A stretch of 64,000 bases of DNA, taken from NCBI GenBank assembly GCA_036971615.1, contig JAYKKR010000013.1, forward strand, positions 310,001 through 374,000. Direction: 5' to 3'. Shown one piece after another: positions 23,331-35,400 of the stretch (the first letter of the stretch is position 1; every line of letters begins with the position of its first letter). The DNA comes from Amyloporia xantha. Taxonomy: Eukaryota; Basidiomycota; Agaricomycetes; Polyporales; Adustoporiaceae. The position numbers and the translations under genes are program-made. Below the pieces are notes generated by a model. The model saw nothing but the letters and a program-made list of their open reading frames with translations, did no database searches and was not told the origin of the DNA.

Positions 23331-23779
23331 TTCACGAACTTTATTTAAGCTTCCACTTGATAATGACATCCTCGTTCATCGTTGGCATCATATCGTCAAT
23401 ACATCATAATACATATCTTCGATACATCGTAAATATATCATAATACATCCTGATATATCCATCGTGAAGTATCATCAGTATCAAGTTTACACATAGTACT
23501 TGGATCGACCATAAGCACTGGGACAGCTATTCGCAATACAAAACAGGAGAGCATGTGATATAATTCTTAACTGTACTCCGCCCAGTATTCACCCTCATCA
23601 ACTCTCATCAAAAATCGAAGTTTGAGAGCGAGCGAGCAATCTCCACGGGGGACCCGACCGCCTGCACATGCACGACGACGGGCCACGCACATCGAGATTG
23701 TCCCGGGATATGGATATCATCATACACATAGAGCAAGTTAAAGCAGGGAAAAGGTAACGGCAAGCCGGCACCACGTCGC
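23331..23779. other. Intergenic, AT-rich with short ATACATC-type repeats
   Basis: Between about 23395 and 23465 the motif ATACATC/ATATATC recurs several times. No gene is seen. The right part is the 3' flank of the SRA-YDG gene. Confidence 0.5.
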
Positions 23780-25813
23780 TCAGTCCATCCAGTCAAGGTC
23801 TGGAAGCTCGTCGACGAGATTCTTCCAGCTCACGGGCTCCGTGACAAGGCCCGGGTTCAGGTCGGGATTTGGTTTCTGGTTTGGGTTTGGGCTTGGGCTT
23901 CCGCCGCCGGTGCCAGCGCGAGCGCCGTCGCCGTCACTCGTGGAAGCGCGGGTCTCCGCGGTGAGATGAGGTTGGCAGGAGGGGAGTGTGACGGGCTTGA
24001 CGTCGATGTCTGTCTCTGGGAAGGCTACCGCTGTGACAAAGGGGGGTGGACTCGGAGATGGGAGTTGGGATCGGGACAGGGGCGGAGATGGAGATGGAGA
24101 TGGAGATGGAGATGGAGATGGAGATGGAGATGGAGATGGAGATGGAGATGGGGAGAAGGAAGGAGATGATGCAGACAGCGCATGATGCACGACGGATTGT
24201 CTCCTTGGGAGTTGCACCTCCTCGTGTTGGTCGTGCTGGCTCGCGGGGAGCAGCCGCACGGGCACAGGCGCAGGCGCAGGCGCGGGCACAGGGCGAGGGC
24301 TAGCATCGGCATCAGCATCAGTAACACGCTCCGGCGGCCCAGACCCCGCCCCCTCCGTCCTCAGCCGCTTCACCGGGCTCGGGTCATCGCCCTTCACCAC
24401 CTGCTTCACGAGTGGAAGCGGGCGGGCGGCCCTCTTGGTCACATTGGGGGGCTTCCAGAGCGCTTTAGGCTTGAAGTGGCTCGTGCCGGAGGGGCCCGCG
24501 TGGCCTAGGGGGCGCTGTGCGTGACTAGGGGGGTAGTGCACGAAGTCGAGGGCGCGTCTCTGAGGGGGAGCGTCGGCGCTGGCGCCGCCACGCGCACTGC
24601 CACTCGTACTCACACTGGCGATGGCGTTGATTCGGGGAAGGAGAGGCGCGTTCGCGGCTCTACTGGTAGAACGCGACGTGCCGGCCTCCTGGTCACCTTG
24701 TGCTGCTGCGGCGACGCGGGCACCCTCAAACTTGGGCTCCGGGAGGGGACTGGGGGCTTTGCGTTTCGGGGGACGGTATATCGGCTGTCCCGGACCACCG
24801 TTGCGCTCTCTTGTAGGGATCGGAGGTTGACCCGGCAGTCGCTGGAAGGGGCGTTAGTTCTGTTGCATACGAGCACCAGGAGGGACGCTACTTACTCTGA
24901 AGAAATATTTGCAGACTAGGAATCCAGCCTTGCCCTTCTCTCGCCAGGCCTGTGAAGATAGGTGGGTCAGCAAAATGCATGGAGGGACACATGGCAATCG
25001 ATGTCGCGCCTGGTGCGACGTTACGGATGCACGCGGGCTACTTACTCGTTCGACGACATACAGACCGTCATATCGATACCTGTGAATGTATTAGATGATT
25101 GATTTAGAGGTGGCTCGCAAGCATACCCTTCTGCAGGAGCAAATTCAGAGTCGAGGTTGAAGCTGCGGACGACACGGACAGGCTTTCCGGTGATTGAGGA
25201 CACCTGAGCGATGGGATCGGCACATATACCGAACGCCACAGAGCGGCGATGCTCACCTTCAATGCCATGTTGCGAGGATTGTCTTCGAAGGATTGATCAA
25301 ATGCTTGTGGCCCCATCCGTCGCTGATAACAATAGATCGTTGAACAACCCTGCGATGCTAACATGATCATGAGCATTGACCTTCTTATCCTCGCCTGTAT
25401 CGCGGCCACCGCATCCGGTGTATGTGCTACGGGCGCTGTTAGACGAGAATGACACGCCGCTGGAGAAGATCGCGCTCACAATGTGTACCCTTCATCTGCA
25501 TCGTCTTCGTACCCGCCTGACAAAGCAACACTAAATGCCCCCTCGGCCTTGCGGCCGTGAATGCCAGCGAGTATGCCCGAGTGAACGGCGTCGTCGCTGC
25601 AGGCCTGTCTGTTGCATTGCGCGGTCAGAGAGGGCAGGCATCACAATCCGAGGTGAGTGGTCGCCTCACCTCGAATCCCAGCGCGCGCCGACTGGGATGC
25701 CCGGGATATGGCCGAAGACGTTACTAGGACATAGGGAGTTAGTGAGGACACGGAGTGAATGGCAGGGGGGCGGCATACGGGTTTTGTCGGGCTTTGCGTA
25801 TGAGAGCGGGCAT
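23780..25813 (-). CDS. SRA-YDG domain protein (UHRF1-like reader, no RING)
   Basis: SRA domains bind methylated, often hemimethylated, cytosine. Nine exons: 25813-25779, 25723-25670, 25608-25489, then about 25435-25381, 25322-25257, 25212-25136, 25080-25047, 24954-24901, and 24841-23780; about 518 residues. The first 185 residues are an almost bare SRA domain: VFGHIPGIPVGARWDSR, AGIHGR, GAFSVALSGGYEDD, YTGCGGRD, QSFEDNPRNMALK, PVRVVRSF, GYRYDGLYVVERAWREKGK, GFLVCKYFFRRLPGQPP. The remaining 330 residues are disordered and Pro/Ser/Ala-rich with a Ser-Pro repeat. No RING, PHD, UBL or SET domain is seen, unlike animal UHRF1. The start codon is inferred from an in-phase 35-base first exon. Confidence 0.88.
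24080..24152. repeat. (GGAGAT)n hexanucleotide microsatellite, coding
   Basis: About twelve perfect GGAGAT units on the plus strand. In the minus-strand gene they read (Ser-Pro)n. As the unit is a multiple of three, length changes would not break the frame but would vary the disordered tail. Confidence 0.9.
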
Positions 25814-26343
25814 GGGAGTGAGAGGAAAGGGAGAGAACGATGAGGACGACGATCGACTCGATGGGCACGCAGGCACGTGTTCTATTGCTCTGCAACCGAT
25901 CGCACACTGATCCGGATCGCCATTGTTTGCTTCCGCTCGATATGATGAATCACCATCCTCTGTATTCGGAGACTTACGCCCATCAGTCGCTCATGGCGTG
26001 CAGCGCCGTAAACGCATTCAACTCATGTCGCACGAAGAGTCCTGCGCACTTCTCTCGTATCTGTAGCCGGTGTCGCGCCGTCTAATACCATCGCGGAATT
26101 CGCAGACCAAGCTCGACAGCAGTAGGGTCGTGGCCTCCGATGCTAATAAACCCAATCTGTCTCTTCTTACTACTCATGCTCTCTGACTGCCTCTGGCTGA
26201 ACACAGACGAAGGCGTTCACTCTGCATAAATTCGACTACATGCCCATATTACACGGTTCTTGAATCATACATTTACAACTAGTGATACAACCAAGACGCC
26301 ACAGAGACGACTGTCTTCTGGCGCTGCCAAGTATCTATCTCTT
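25814..26343. other. Intergenic
   Basis: Upstream of the SRA-YDG gene and downstream of the HVA1-type gene, both minus strand. Short frames only; nothing else recognised. Confidence 0.4.
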
Positions 26344-26785
26344 TTACGACGATTGTGACCCCTGCACATGCGCGAGCGTCCCGGGATTGTGAGCAACCCG
26401 GTGACCATGCTGCGCAGCATACACTGTCAATGTCGCGAAACATATCTTTACCCCGCCTGTAGACTTACCTGGTCAGTGAACACAACCTGTACACGCACAG
26501 TACGTCAAGTCAGTCAAGCCTCACCTCCTGACACCACGTTCCGCCGCACCTTTGGAGGGTTCTTCACATTCGCGCCAAGATCACCCGCGTCTTTGATGTC
26601 CTGTTCACTCTTCAGAACATCCTCCACTTGGCCTTCGTGTTTCCCTCCCCTGTAGCGTGTGGTGACGGCATCACCGACCTCGATGGGCTCTCCCTCTTTG
26701 GACTGTACCTCTTTCTGGCCATGCCATCCGAGCTCAGCGTGTGTCCCGGGTTGCCACAGTGGCACGATGCAGCACTCACGGTCAT
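26344..26785 (-). CDS. HVA1-type Tudor domain protein
   Basis: Four exons 26785-26780, 26714-26550, 26486-26469 and 26409-26344 give 84 residues. The protein is a single Tudor-like barrel of the hypervirulence-associated (HVA1) family: PIEVGDAVTTRYRGGKHEGQVEDV, then PPKVVFTDQHGHRVAHNPGTLAHV. The domain name comes from a fungal homologue; the molecular role is not settled. The coding start is a six-base exon (Met-Thr) before GTGAGT. It is chosen because the main frame has no ATG and this join restores a normal family N-terminus. All junctions are in phase 0. Full family length. Confidence 0.82.
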
Positions 26786-27833
26786 GTCAGTGGCGATCTA
26801 CAGTACTTATACGGCAGCTACCCAGTATTTGAGAAGTATACGCAGTGCAGAAGGGTTGTGCGAACAACAGTTATATGCACACATAAGCCAGGGTCTTTCC
26901 TACCCCGCATGAAGTCATCGCAGTGGGTGTTAGTGGAGTCGATCGTCGTCATCGTGGTATATGTTAACCAGAGATACAGCGGCAATAGAGCGTTTCTGCT
27001 GCGATTTAAATTAGTGTTTTTCTGTATTAAGAAATCGTGAGAAATGCATTAAGGGCTTGCACGACACCACCCAGCGGTGCGGTGGTGTACTACATCAAGT
27101 GTAGCTCGAAATAACATTATCGTAGCGGCGGCAAGCGCCAATCCCCGACTCCGTTGAAGTATACACGATCATTTCAATTGAATACGCATAAGGACAGAGA
27201 ATAGTACTGGAAATCAGCACAGGAAACACAAGTTACAGTACGATACTTTGTGTAACATACAGTCAAATTTTCACAAAAATGCTGCCTAGAACCTTGATGA
27301 CATGCAAATGTCTGTCAATATATTGATGGAAAAATATAAGAACAACACTTGTGTACTTGCTTGCAGGCCTGTATCTGCACGGAGGATTTTATACTCGAGT
27401 CAACGAACAAAAATCCACTGGATAAATACGAATATTTGAGTCACGTTTAGTTTCCCACGGGTCCAACGCTTGGAGGGGGATAGGCACGTTGGAGGTTTGA
27501 CAATACCCTCCTCCACTCCGTGGGAGTCGGGGACCATCAGTCTAATATAAATCGCAGCAGAAACGCTCTAATGCTAGAATTGGAATGTGTAATTTACATT
27601 ACGGGGTCTCATTTATTCAATAAATTTATGCGATACAAAATAGAACATTGGCAGGAACAGGTACAGAGCCCACAGGACAGTCGCACCGGCATTCATCGTC
27701 AACTAGACAGTTTCGTGAAATAACGTTATGCGCACTGGGGAGGGAAGGTCCATGGATGTAGGGCTCCGGGCTTCGCACAACAGACGTTCGGCAAACTTCA
27801 AGCTGAGCGTTCTCAAGGCACAAACCAAGATAA
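26786..27833. other. Intergenic, AT-rich
   Basis: One kilobase without a supported gene. A perfect 8-base hairpin (ACACCACC at 27064-27071, GGTGGTGT at 27081-27088) is present. The right end is the 3' flank of the F-box gene. Confidence 0.4.
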
Positions 27834-29362
27834 TCACGCCATGTCCATGCACCGCGCCCGCGCCTCCAGGCCAAACGACGAGGAAATAGGCACCGCGAGG
27901 AAATTGCTGATACTCGAACTCGGCTCAACGTACACCTTGCGCCACCACGACCGTTCCCAGCCGATCTCCTCCCAGGACAGCTCAAGATACTGCAGCGAGG
28001 GCAGGCAAGCGGCTATATGCCATACGATGTCCTCCTTGTCACACATGGGAGGGGCCAGCAAGGATATCAGCGGGGAGGGATGATCCAGCCGGACGGATAG
28101 GTATACAAGCGACTGCAGCCCCGCAAGGGTGTTCGGGAGAAACGTCTGCAGCGAGATACAAGTCAGTTTTTCCGGCTGCACAAGATGTAGCGAGCAATAC
28201 GCACGGTCAGTACATCTCTCGCGTCGCACGGGACACGGTTGTCCTGGTAGATATCGAGGTTGAGGCATTTCAGCTTGGGCAGGGCGGTAGCGACGGTCCT
28301 GCAGTAGCCGGTCGTGAACCATGACGGCATGCGCAGCGACAGCACCGCCGGCTGCATCGTCCTCAGGACATCGGGGAAGTCGTATTGCGGCGCGATGCAG
28401 AGCACCTGCGGCATCTGCGTGAGGTCGACGTCCAGTCGCCGCACGCGGCATTGCAGCACCATGCTCATCACCCCCAGCGAGCTCCCGCGGACGTGGTCCA
28501 GCGCCGGCCAGCACTCGTCGCTCATGGTGTTGATGCTGCTCGTCTGGTGGCTGTAGAAGACACGTCCGTCGGGCTCGATGTCGAGCCCGAGGTAACTCAC
28601 GTTGGGGAACGCCCGCACGAGGGTGTCCCGGATAGCGAGGTTATGCAGGACCAGCGTGCGCACCTTGGGCCATTGGACGTCGCACGGGAACGCCGCCGGG
28701 TTGATCTCCCCTCTCATGACCAGCCGTTCCAGCGTCTCCTTGTGCGTCTCCAGGAGGACGTGGAGCGACGCGCCGGGCACGGCGGACAGCTCGATCGTGC
28801 GCAGGCCACGCATGCCGCTGATCAGGCGGAACCACACCTGTCTGCCCGTCCAGCGCTCCCAGGAGCAGTAATGCGCCCCGTGGCATACGTGCCGGATGTC
28901 GTCGTCAGGATCGACGACGACGTACGCGAGCTTGGGGGCCTGCAGGAGCGCGGTCTGGATGCCGGCGTCGCCGGTGGCCATCACGACTCCCAAGGTAGAG
29001 CTCGTGCTGATGGTATGGAGGTTGCACGCGGCCTCCAGGACGTAGCGCAGGAAGGGGAGGGTCTGCAAGGCGTTGTGCGAGAAGTAGCGCGTTTTGCTGC
29101 CCCGGTTGTATTTGACGGTGTAGCGGGAGGAGAGGCGGAGAACGCGGAGGAGGGGGGCGCGGTATGGCGCATCGGCGAGGACGAATTGGCAGAACGCGAG
29201 GATTTGGGCCCACCCGTGGCGTAGAGTCACTTCGCGCAATAGGAACGGCATGGCGAGTGCGCGGCCTGCACGGCATGAGAGCGTGAACTGGTGGAGGGAA
29301 GGCGTCTCCAGGTGATCGAGGATGCGCAGGAGCACGTCGTGGTTTAGTTCTGCGAAGTGCAT
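27834..29362 (-). CDS. F-box/LRR-like protein
   Basis: Two exons, 29362-28205 and 28145-27834, joined in phase 0 by a 59-base intron, give 489 residues. An F-box is at residues 1-45 (MHFAELNHDVLLRILDHLETPSLHQFTLSCRAGRALAMPFLLREV). About 14 irregular leucine-rich segments follow (LRVLRLSS, LRTIELSAV, VRTLVLHNL, LKCLNLDIY, LVYLSVRLD, LQYLELSW). Likely an SCF substrate adaptor. It is GC-rich relative to its flanks, which explains the long antisense shadow frame. Clear ATG and no missing segment. Confidence 0.8.
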
Positions 29363-30236
29363 GGTTGTGGCTCAGGGAGGAGGACGGGGAGAGGAGAGAA
29401 AGGAAGATGGCGACACCTTTCACAAAGACAGCCCATTGTCCTTCGAATTATAGCAGGGACAAAGCGTGAAGTGCGGCCACCGTGGCCACTCGCCATGTGC
29501 CACGGCTTGCACTGATGCTCGTGCCGTTGCAGATCAAAGCTGTTTTCTAATTGCAAGGTCAATCACACCGCATAATAAGAACGTACTTTCCCGTTGCAGA
29601 TGAGGGCTATACAGAAACAGCGAGCTGAAAACTCTGAGCACCCACCACACAAACCTCTAGCGGAATACAAGCGGTGTAAAACCAGTGCATGATGGAAGGG
29701 ATACGCGCGTTTTCATCGATACAACACCCAGACAAAAGCGCTCTCGAACCCTACCATGTGCGATATTTCAAGAGTTGGTACAGAACAACAAGAGCGACAG
29801 GGTCAAGGATGAGATCTGAGAGCAGGAGCACTGGCAGACGGTCCAAGAGACAAATACGTCGGTCATGTGATCCTGGAGCGTCGACATAATATCTTCGAGA
29901 TTCGAGACTTTCGAGTTACAGTTATGTACAGATTAGTCTCTCATAACGAAACCACATGCAGCGACCTTTAAGAGGGAGGAGAGGACGGTCACTGAATGAT
30001 ACTACGCTGAAAAAGCAACCAGATGCGGACGTTCTGACGAATTAACTCGCCCATTCAGATCAATATTGTAATTACTAGAATAGACGCTTTTCGCAAATCC
30101 GGAACCGTGTGAGCCAATCGGAACATCCCGTTGGTCGCCAAAAGCGGAAATTTGTGATGCCAGATGGAATTGCGAACAGACTCTAATACCGAGATGTACG
30201 TATGATGGACCCAGAGATGTCACCTCGCGACCACCT
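29363..30236. other. Intergenic
   Basis: Upstream of the F-box gene and downstream of the ankyrin/MYND gene (both minus strand). No gene or clear repeat is seen. Confidence 0.4.
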
Positions 30237-31629
30237 TCAAGCTTCAAGCCCCACAGGCAGATACTGCATCACAATGGCAGCAACGATTGTGATAACATAA
30301 ACAAACCCTCCCAACCATATGCATAGTCCACCTAAAGCACGAGCTACGATTTTGGTCTGGATGCTACCTTGTGTCGATGTCCCCGTACATGTAGGGCGGT
30401 CAGGATAGTGTCTCGCAGACATGCATAGGGAAAGTAGCGTCAGCATCAGGACATAAATTGCCAACGCAGTACAACTGGAAACTAACTTATCTAGATGCAC
30501 GCCGAGATACTTGGTTCCCTGCTGCTTTGGCTCGTGGGTCTTGCAGGTCAGTCGATGTCGAGGCCAGTCACCTCTCTGGCAGTGCCTCGGCGGGGGGCAA
30601 TACGTCGCCATCCCGCATCGCGAACAGACAAGCAGATAGTCCCTCCCCTCTGGTTCTCGCCCGCAGAAGGTGCAAATATTGTTCCCCAGCTTCCTCCTCC
30701 GCGAATCCTCTCTGTCCACGAGCTCCCATGTAGGCAACCGGAAGCCATCCTCAGCGAGCTTCCGGGTACTGTCGACACACATCCGCGCCGTCAGCCCGTC
30801 GTTGTCGCGGATGTCTATGTTACCTCCGTGTGAGAGATACCACGCAAGCGCGTCTGCAGACCGCTGCACGGCCTCCTTGTCTTGCGGCTCCTGGATCAGA
30901 GTGATCTCATGTGCTGTTGTCGCCCCGTACCGGTTACGATGGTTCACATCGCCGCCGGCATCATACAGAATTTGCGCAAACTCCGGGTCAAAGCAAGGCC
31001 GTGTAGAAAGTGCATGTGCAAGTGCAGAAGTACCCGCCACGTCGGTGCCATCCACGGGAAGCTTGACCTCGGCAATGAGCCAGCGAGCAATCGATAGGTG
31101 ATCTTCCCGAGCGGAAGGGTTCATATGTCGTGCAATGAGGAGCAGCTGGAAGATAGGGACATGGGTAGAGCTCCAATGCCGAAGATAGACTTCCTGTGCG
31201 GCGGCCACGCGAGCAGTCTCCTCCGAGTTGGTCTTGGGGAGGAAGCGAGCGAGCTGGGTATACCAGTTGGCTTTGACGCGTGCGAGATCGCCGTCGAAGA
31301 GCGAGCGGCCGTATTCGTCGAGGTCGTGCGATGGGTCGAGATGCTGTGCATTGGACCAACGTCTCATTCGGAGGGCTTCGTCGCCTGCGAGACGATCATA
31401 GCTAAACATCGAATTACATGTCAATTTGAGCTGTTCAAAAGGTACTTGAATGAAGGCGAAGACGTATATACCTCGGCAGAAGCGTCTCTATAGTCCTGAA
31501 GTGGCGTATGCTTCATTACAGACAGTATCAGGTTCAGATCCGGAACTCGACATACCTTCCTTCCTTGGGCTCTACGTTAGTTGTGAGATTAAATATCTTC
31601 TCTTGAAGGGCAGGATCTGAAGAGTTCAT
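30237..31629 (-). CDS. Ankyrin-repeat/MYND zinc-finger protein with C-terminal TM pair
   Basis: Exons 31629-31556, 31495-31472 and 31401-30237, all phase 2 joins, give about 420 residues. The first long frame lacks an ATG; the two small 5' exons supply it. Residues 100-220 form two or three ankyrin-like repeats (GTSALAHALSTRP, GGDVNHRNRYGATTAHEI, GGNIDIRDNDGLTARM). A MYND finger follows at about 280-325 with CTFC, CSRC, YC, CQ, W, H and C in the standard order. Such proteins are usually nuclear or cytosolic adaptors. The last 80 residues hold two hydrophobic segments (LAIYVLMLTLLSLCM and IWLGGFVYVITIVAAIVM), which is unusual; they are real unless an unseen intron starts near 30488. Confidence 0.7.
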
Positions 31630-32199
31630 ATTGGTAAAGCTTAGCCAGTGTCCGCTGTATATACGGAAGTTATGGGACATGCGCAGACAGCACGATTTGG
31701 GTTCTAACGATTGGACGACACACAAACCGACCTCGCCATGCAGAAGAATCCGTGCCAGAAGAAGGTGTGCTCAGTCGAGGTGTTCAGACAGAGCATGGGC
31801 AAATTGGCAGTTTATAAACAGTGAAAAGTAAACGTGGAGTAACGATGGAGTGGTCGGGAGTAGTTCTGGCAGATCCATAGACGATGACCATCGTATAGCC
31901 GTTCACGAGTAGCCTTCCCCATACTGTAGAGACAGTCCTGAGGTTAAGCATCTGCTACAACATAATGCTGCAGTTGACATAGCGCAGTGAGCAGGATTTA
32001 GTTTCGATTGGGACAGTGTCGACCATGTTGAGCAGGCTCAGGGGCCACCTCTAATAACAGCCTCAGGCTTTAACATTGGGTTTTCGGCGCTTATGACCCA
32101 ACACTAACGGCTCTTGACATTTGCTACCAACTTCCTCCGAGTACTTGTATCCTCAAGGCCTCACTTGTAGGGCGACTTGCATTCAGTAAGAAACGCTGG

Positions 32200-32221
32200 T
32201 TCTTATATGAACATATAAGAA
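32200..32221. repeat. Perfect palindrome upstream of the phosphate transporter
   Basis: Arms TTCTTATATG and CATATAAGAA are perfect inverted repeats separated by AA. It lies 200 bases before the transporter ATG. It could be a dimeric factor site or a cruciform; no known motif is matched. Confidence 0.85.
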
Positions 32222-32256
32222 TCGCTGAAATGACGTCTGCAGTCCTCGTTCCTGTG

Positions 32257-32262
32257 CACGTG
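32257..32262. promoter_or_regulatory. CACGTG E-box, possible Pho4-type site
   Basis: The context GCACGTGG matches the high-affinity Pho4 site known in yeast. It is 159 bases before the ATG of an SPX phosphate transporter. A six-base match can occur by chance, and low-affinity PHO transporters in yeast are not classic Pho4 targets. Confidence 0.35.
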
Positions 32263-32420
32263 GAACAGTGCCGCAAACGCTCGACTGTGCGCAGGGGCCA
32301 ACACGCCGTCCTCAGGTTGCACAGGCAGGAGGCACCACGTCGCGATCTACTCCTGAGACGATACCTTTGACGGCGCTTGGTCGTCCAGGTCCAGCAGACT
32401 TTGACCTCGCTGCGTTCGCC

Positions 32421-35400
32421 ATGAAATTTAGGTGTGGATTGTCGTATTACTTTGCCGTTGGCGCTTGACGTACGTACTCTTCAGCTCCTCTCTCAAGTTC
32501 AACGCTGTTCCCGAATGGTGGGACGAGTATATCGAGTCAGTGGCAGCTCTTGCAACATAAATATCTGATACACGCGAACCCGCATTCGCTATCGCACACA
32601 CTATGGCGAATGGACCTCCTGTGTGCGATTGCGGGGGATCGTTTGTAGCAGGACGGGTGCGATATCATATCTACCGTAACGGCGCTGACAATACTTTCCA
32701 GCTACGATGCACTCAAGAAGACGATCTACCAGCTCGAGAAGCAGCAGGTCGGCCTCGGTGACTCTATTCGTGATCTCCGTGATCTCGAGGCGAACGAGGA
32801 GACGGCGCTCATGGGCCATGTCGACTATAGGGACACCGATAGCGCCTTCATCCCGCTCCTCAACCACGAGCTCAAGAAGATTTGTATCTTCTATGAGTCA
32901 CAAGAGAAAGAGCTTCTAGACGAAGTCGCGCAGTTGGAGCGACTCGTGCAACAGCAGGAGGAGGTCGGGCCGGACGCCGGGCACCAGTACATGGATGCAG
33001 ACACAGAGGATGAGGACGATGAGGACGAGGACGATGATGATTTTAACATGACGAGTCCGCCGGTAAGTCGGGATCACACACGTTCGCCCTCGCGTCGTCC
33101 GAACCGTCGACACGCGAGATCATTGAGTAGCGCAGCCGGTGGCCCCTCAGGTACGTGCATTCATATTACACTCTGCGCCGAATGATCCAGGAAGTACGTC
33201 CCAGGATCCAGAAAGCGGATGGATTCGGCCCCTAATCGTCGGTACAGCATATCCTCGCAGGAAGATCACGGCGACCTTGAAGCTAGCATTGCCTCGCTGC
33301 GCTCTCAATATGAGCACAACCCGCAGCCGTCAGGAGATTCTGCTGGGGGCCCGTCAGGATCGCCGAAGATCACGACCCGGGCGATCGCGAGCAAGATCAA
33401 CCGGATGAAGGACAGCATAACTTCACTGACGGGTCCGCCGACGGTGTGGACGGCAAAGAACAACTACGCGACGGACATGCAGCTGCTGTTCAAGCGACGG
33501 ATCACTAACCTATACCTATCGGTGACTTCTTTGCGATCCTACATCGAGCTGAACTACGCGGGTTTCCGCAAGATTGTCAAGAAGTACGCTGTACTCTAGT
33601 CTTATTCTGTTCTATGCAACTCACTTACCCTCTTTTTCAGGTACGACAAGGTAACGGAGAACTCGCTGCAAGACCACTACATGCACGACGTCGTGGAGCA
33701 AGCGCCGCCCTTCTCGCAGGCAACCAAGGACCGCCTATCCGCCGCGGCGAACCTTCTCATCCAGCTGTACGCCAAGTGCGTCACGCGCGGGGATGGCCAC
33801 GCTGCCCAGCGGCAGCTGAAGCTCCACCAGCGGGAGCACATCGCCTGGGAGCGGGACACGGTCTGGCGCCAGATGATCGGGCATGCACGGCGGGGGCAGA
33901 CGGACGCGGCGGGTCCGAGTGCGATGGGCGGGTCGCTGGTGGTTGAGCCGGAGAAAGGCCTGCTGGACGTGCGCACGCGCGCGGGGCATGTGCGGGTGAC
34001 GACGAAGCAGGTATATCTCCTGGCATCGGTGGCGGTGTTCATCGTGCTGCTGAACGTGCGCACCGTGGACGGGGTCGAGCCGAGCCGATGCTTTGCGGTG
34101 CTGGTGTTCGCGTCGATGATGTGGGCGACGGAGGCGATTCCGTTGTTTGTGACGTCGATACTGGTCCCGCTGTTGCTTGTCTGTTTGCGTGTGATCCGCG
34201 CGCAGGGTGAGTCGGGCGAAGAGGAGCGATTGAGCACGCCGGATGCGACGAAGTAGGTGGAGCTCTTATGGTGCATATCGAGGAACGTGCTGACGGCCAT
34301 GGTAGGTATATCTTCTCGGTCATGTTCTCGCCTACTATTATGCTGTTGATTGGCGGCTTTACGATCGCGTCGGCACTGAGCAAAACCGCTATCGACCGAG
34401 TTCTCATCACGAGGGTGCTCAGTCTGGCAGGTACAAGACCAAGCGTTGTGTTACTCGCGTTCATGGGTGTGGCTTGTTTTGCTAGTATGTGGATCAGGTG
34501 AGGTTCCTGGATCTCGATGTATCGTTTCAATTCCAACCATTTTGTAGCAATGTAGCAGCGCCGACATTGTGCTTTTCTCTTATCCAGGTAAGTCACATTT
34601 CTTCAATTCCGTCAGACGTCTTGATTTCACATGTGTTTTCTCAGCCCATCTTGAGAACGCTTCCACCTCGGTCGAAATTTGCTCCATGTCTAATTGTGAG
34701 TTTTGGAATTGAGGGGAATGATTATTCCACGGCTATATCGCTCACGCGGTGGCACTTTCGTCTGCTAGTTAGGGATTGCGCTGGCAGCAAATATTGGCGG
34801 ACAGAGCTCCCCAATATCGTCGCCTCAAAATCTGATCGCACTCGCTGCAATGGACCCACAGCTTGATTGGGCGAGCTGGTTTGCCGTTGCTCTACCCGTC
34901 TCCGGCGTCTCCATCCTGCTGATATGGGCATTGCTCCTTGTGAGCTACCGTCCTGCACGTTCTCCTGATGGCGAAGGCGACATCATGATCAAACCAATAC
35001 GAGCAACAAAGGAGAAGTTCTCACTCAAGCAATACTGGGTTTCATTCGTTTGTCTGGTTACGATAGGTTTGTGGTGCTTCGAACACCAGATGGAGAGCGT
35101 CGTTGGTGACATGGGTATCATTGCTATCATTCCCATCGTCGCTTTCTTTTCGACCGGTGTATTGAAGAAGGTGAGGGATACTTACCACTGATTGGTCCCT
35201 TTAGTCGTTGACGTGCCGATAGGAGGATTTCGAACAATTTTTGTGGACGGTCGTATTCTTGGCCATGGGCGGCATTGCCCTGGGTAAAGGCGTTACCTCC
35301 AGTGGACTGCTGGATGTCATGGATGATAAAATCCGCGGCCTTATCGAAGGGCTCTCACCTTACACAGTCGTCCTTGTTCTGTCTGTCATTGTACTGGTGA

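Larger units (their letters stand above)
31630..32420. promoter_or_regulatory. Divergent upstream region, MYND gene and phosphate transporter
   Basis: Shared by a minus-strand gene (start 31629) and a plus-strand gene (start 32421). Contains a perfect palindrome at 32200-32221 and a CACGTG site at 32257-32262, both listed separately. No coding exon is supported. Confidence 0.45.

Noticed and set aside
24046..24303. Met-Glu repeat frames on the plus strand
   Set aside because: Produced by the GGAGAT microsatellite; the real frame is the minus-strand SRA-YDG gene.
28385..29224. 279-residue plus-strand frame opposite the F-box gene
   Set aside because: Arg/Asp/Ala-rich antisense shadow of a GC-rich coding exon, with no domain; the minus strand holds the F-box gene.
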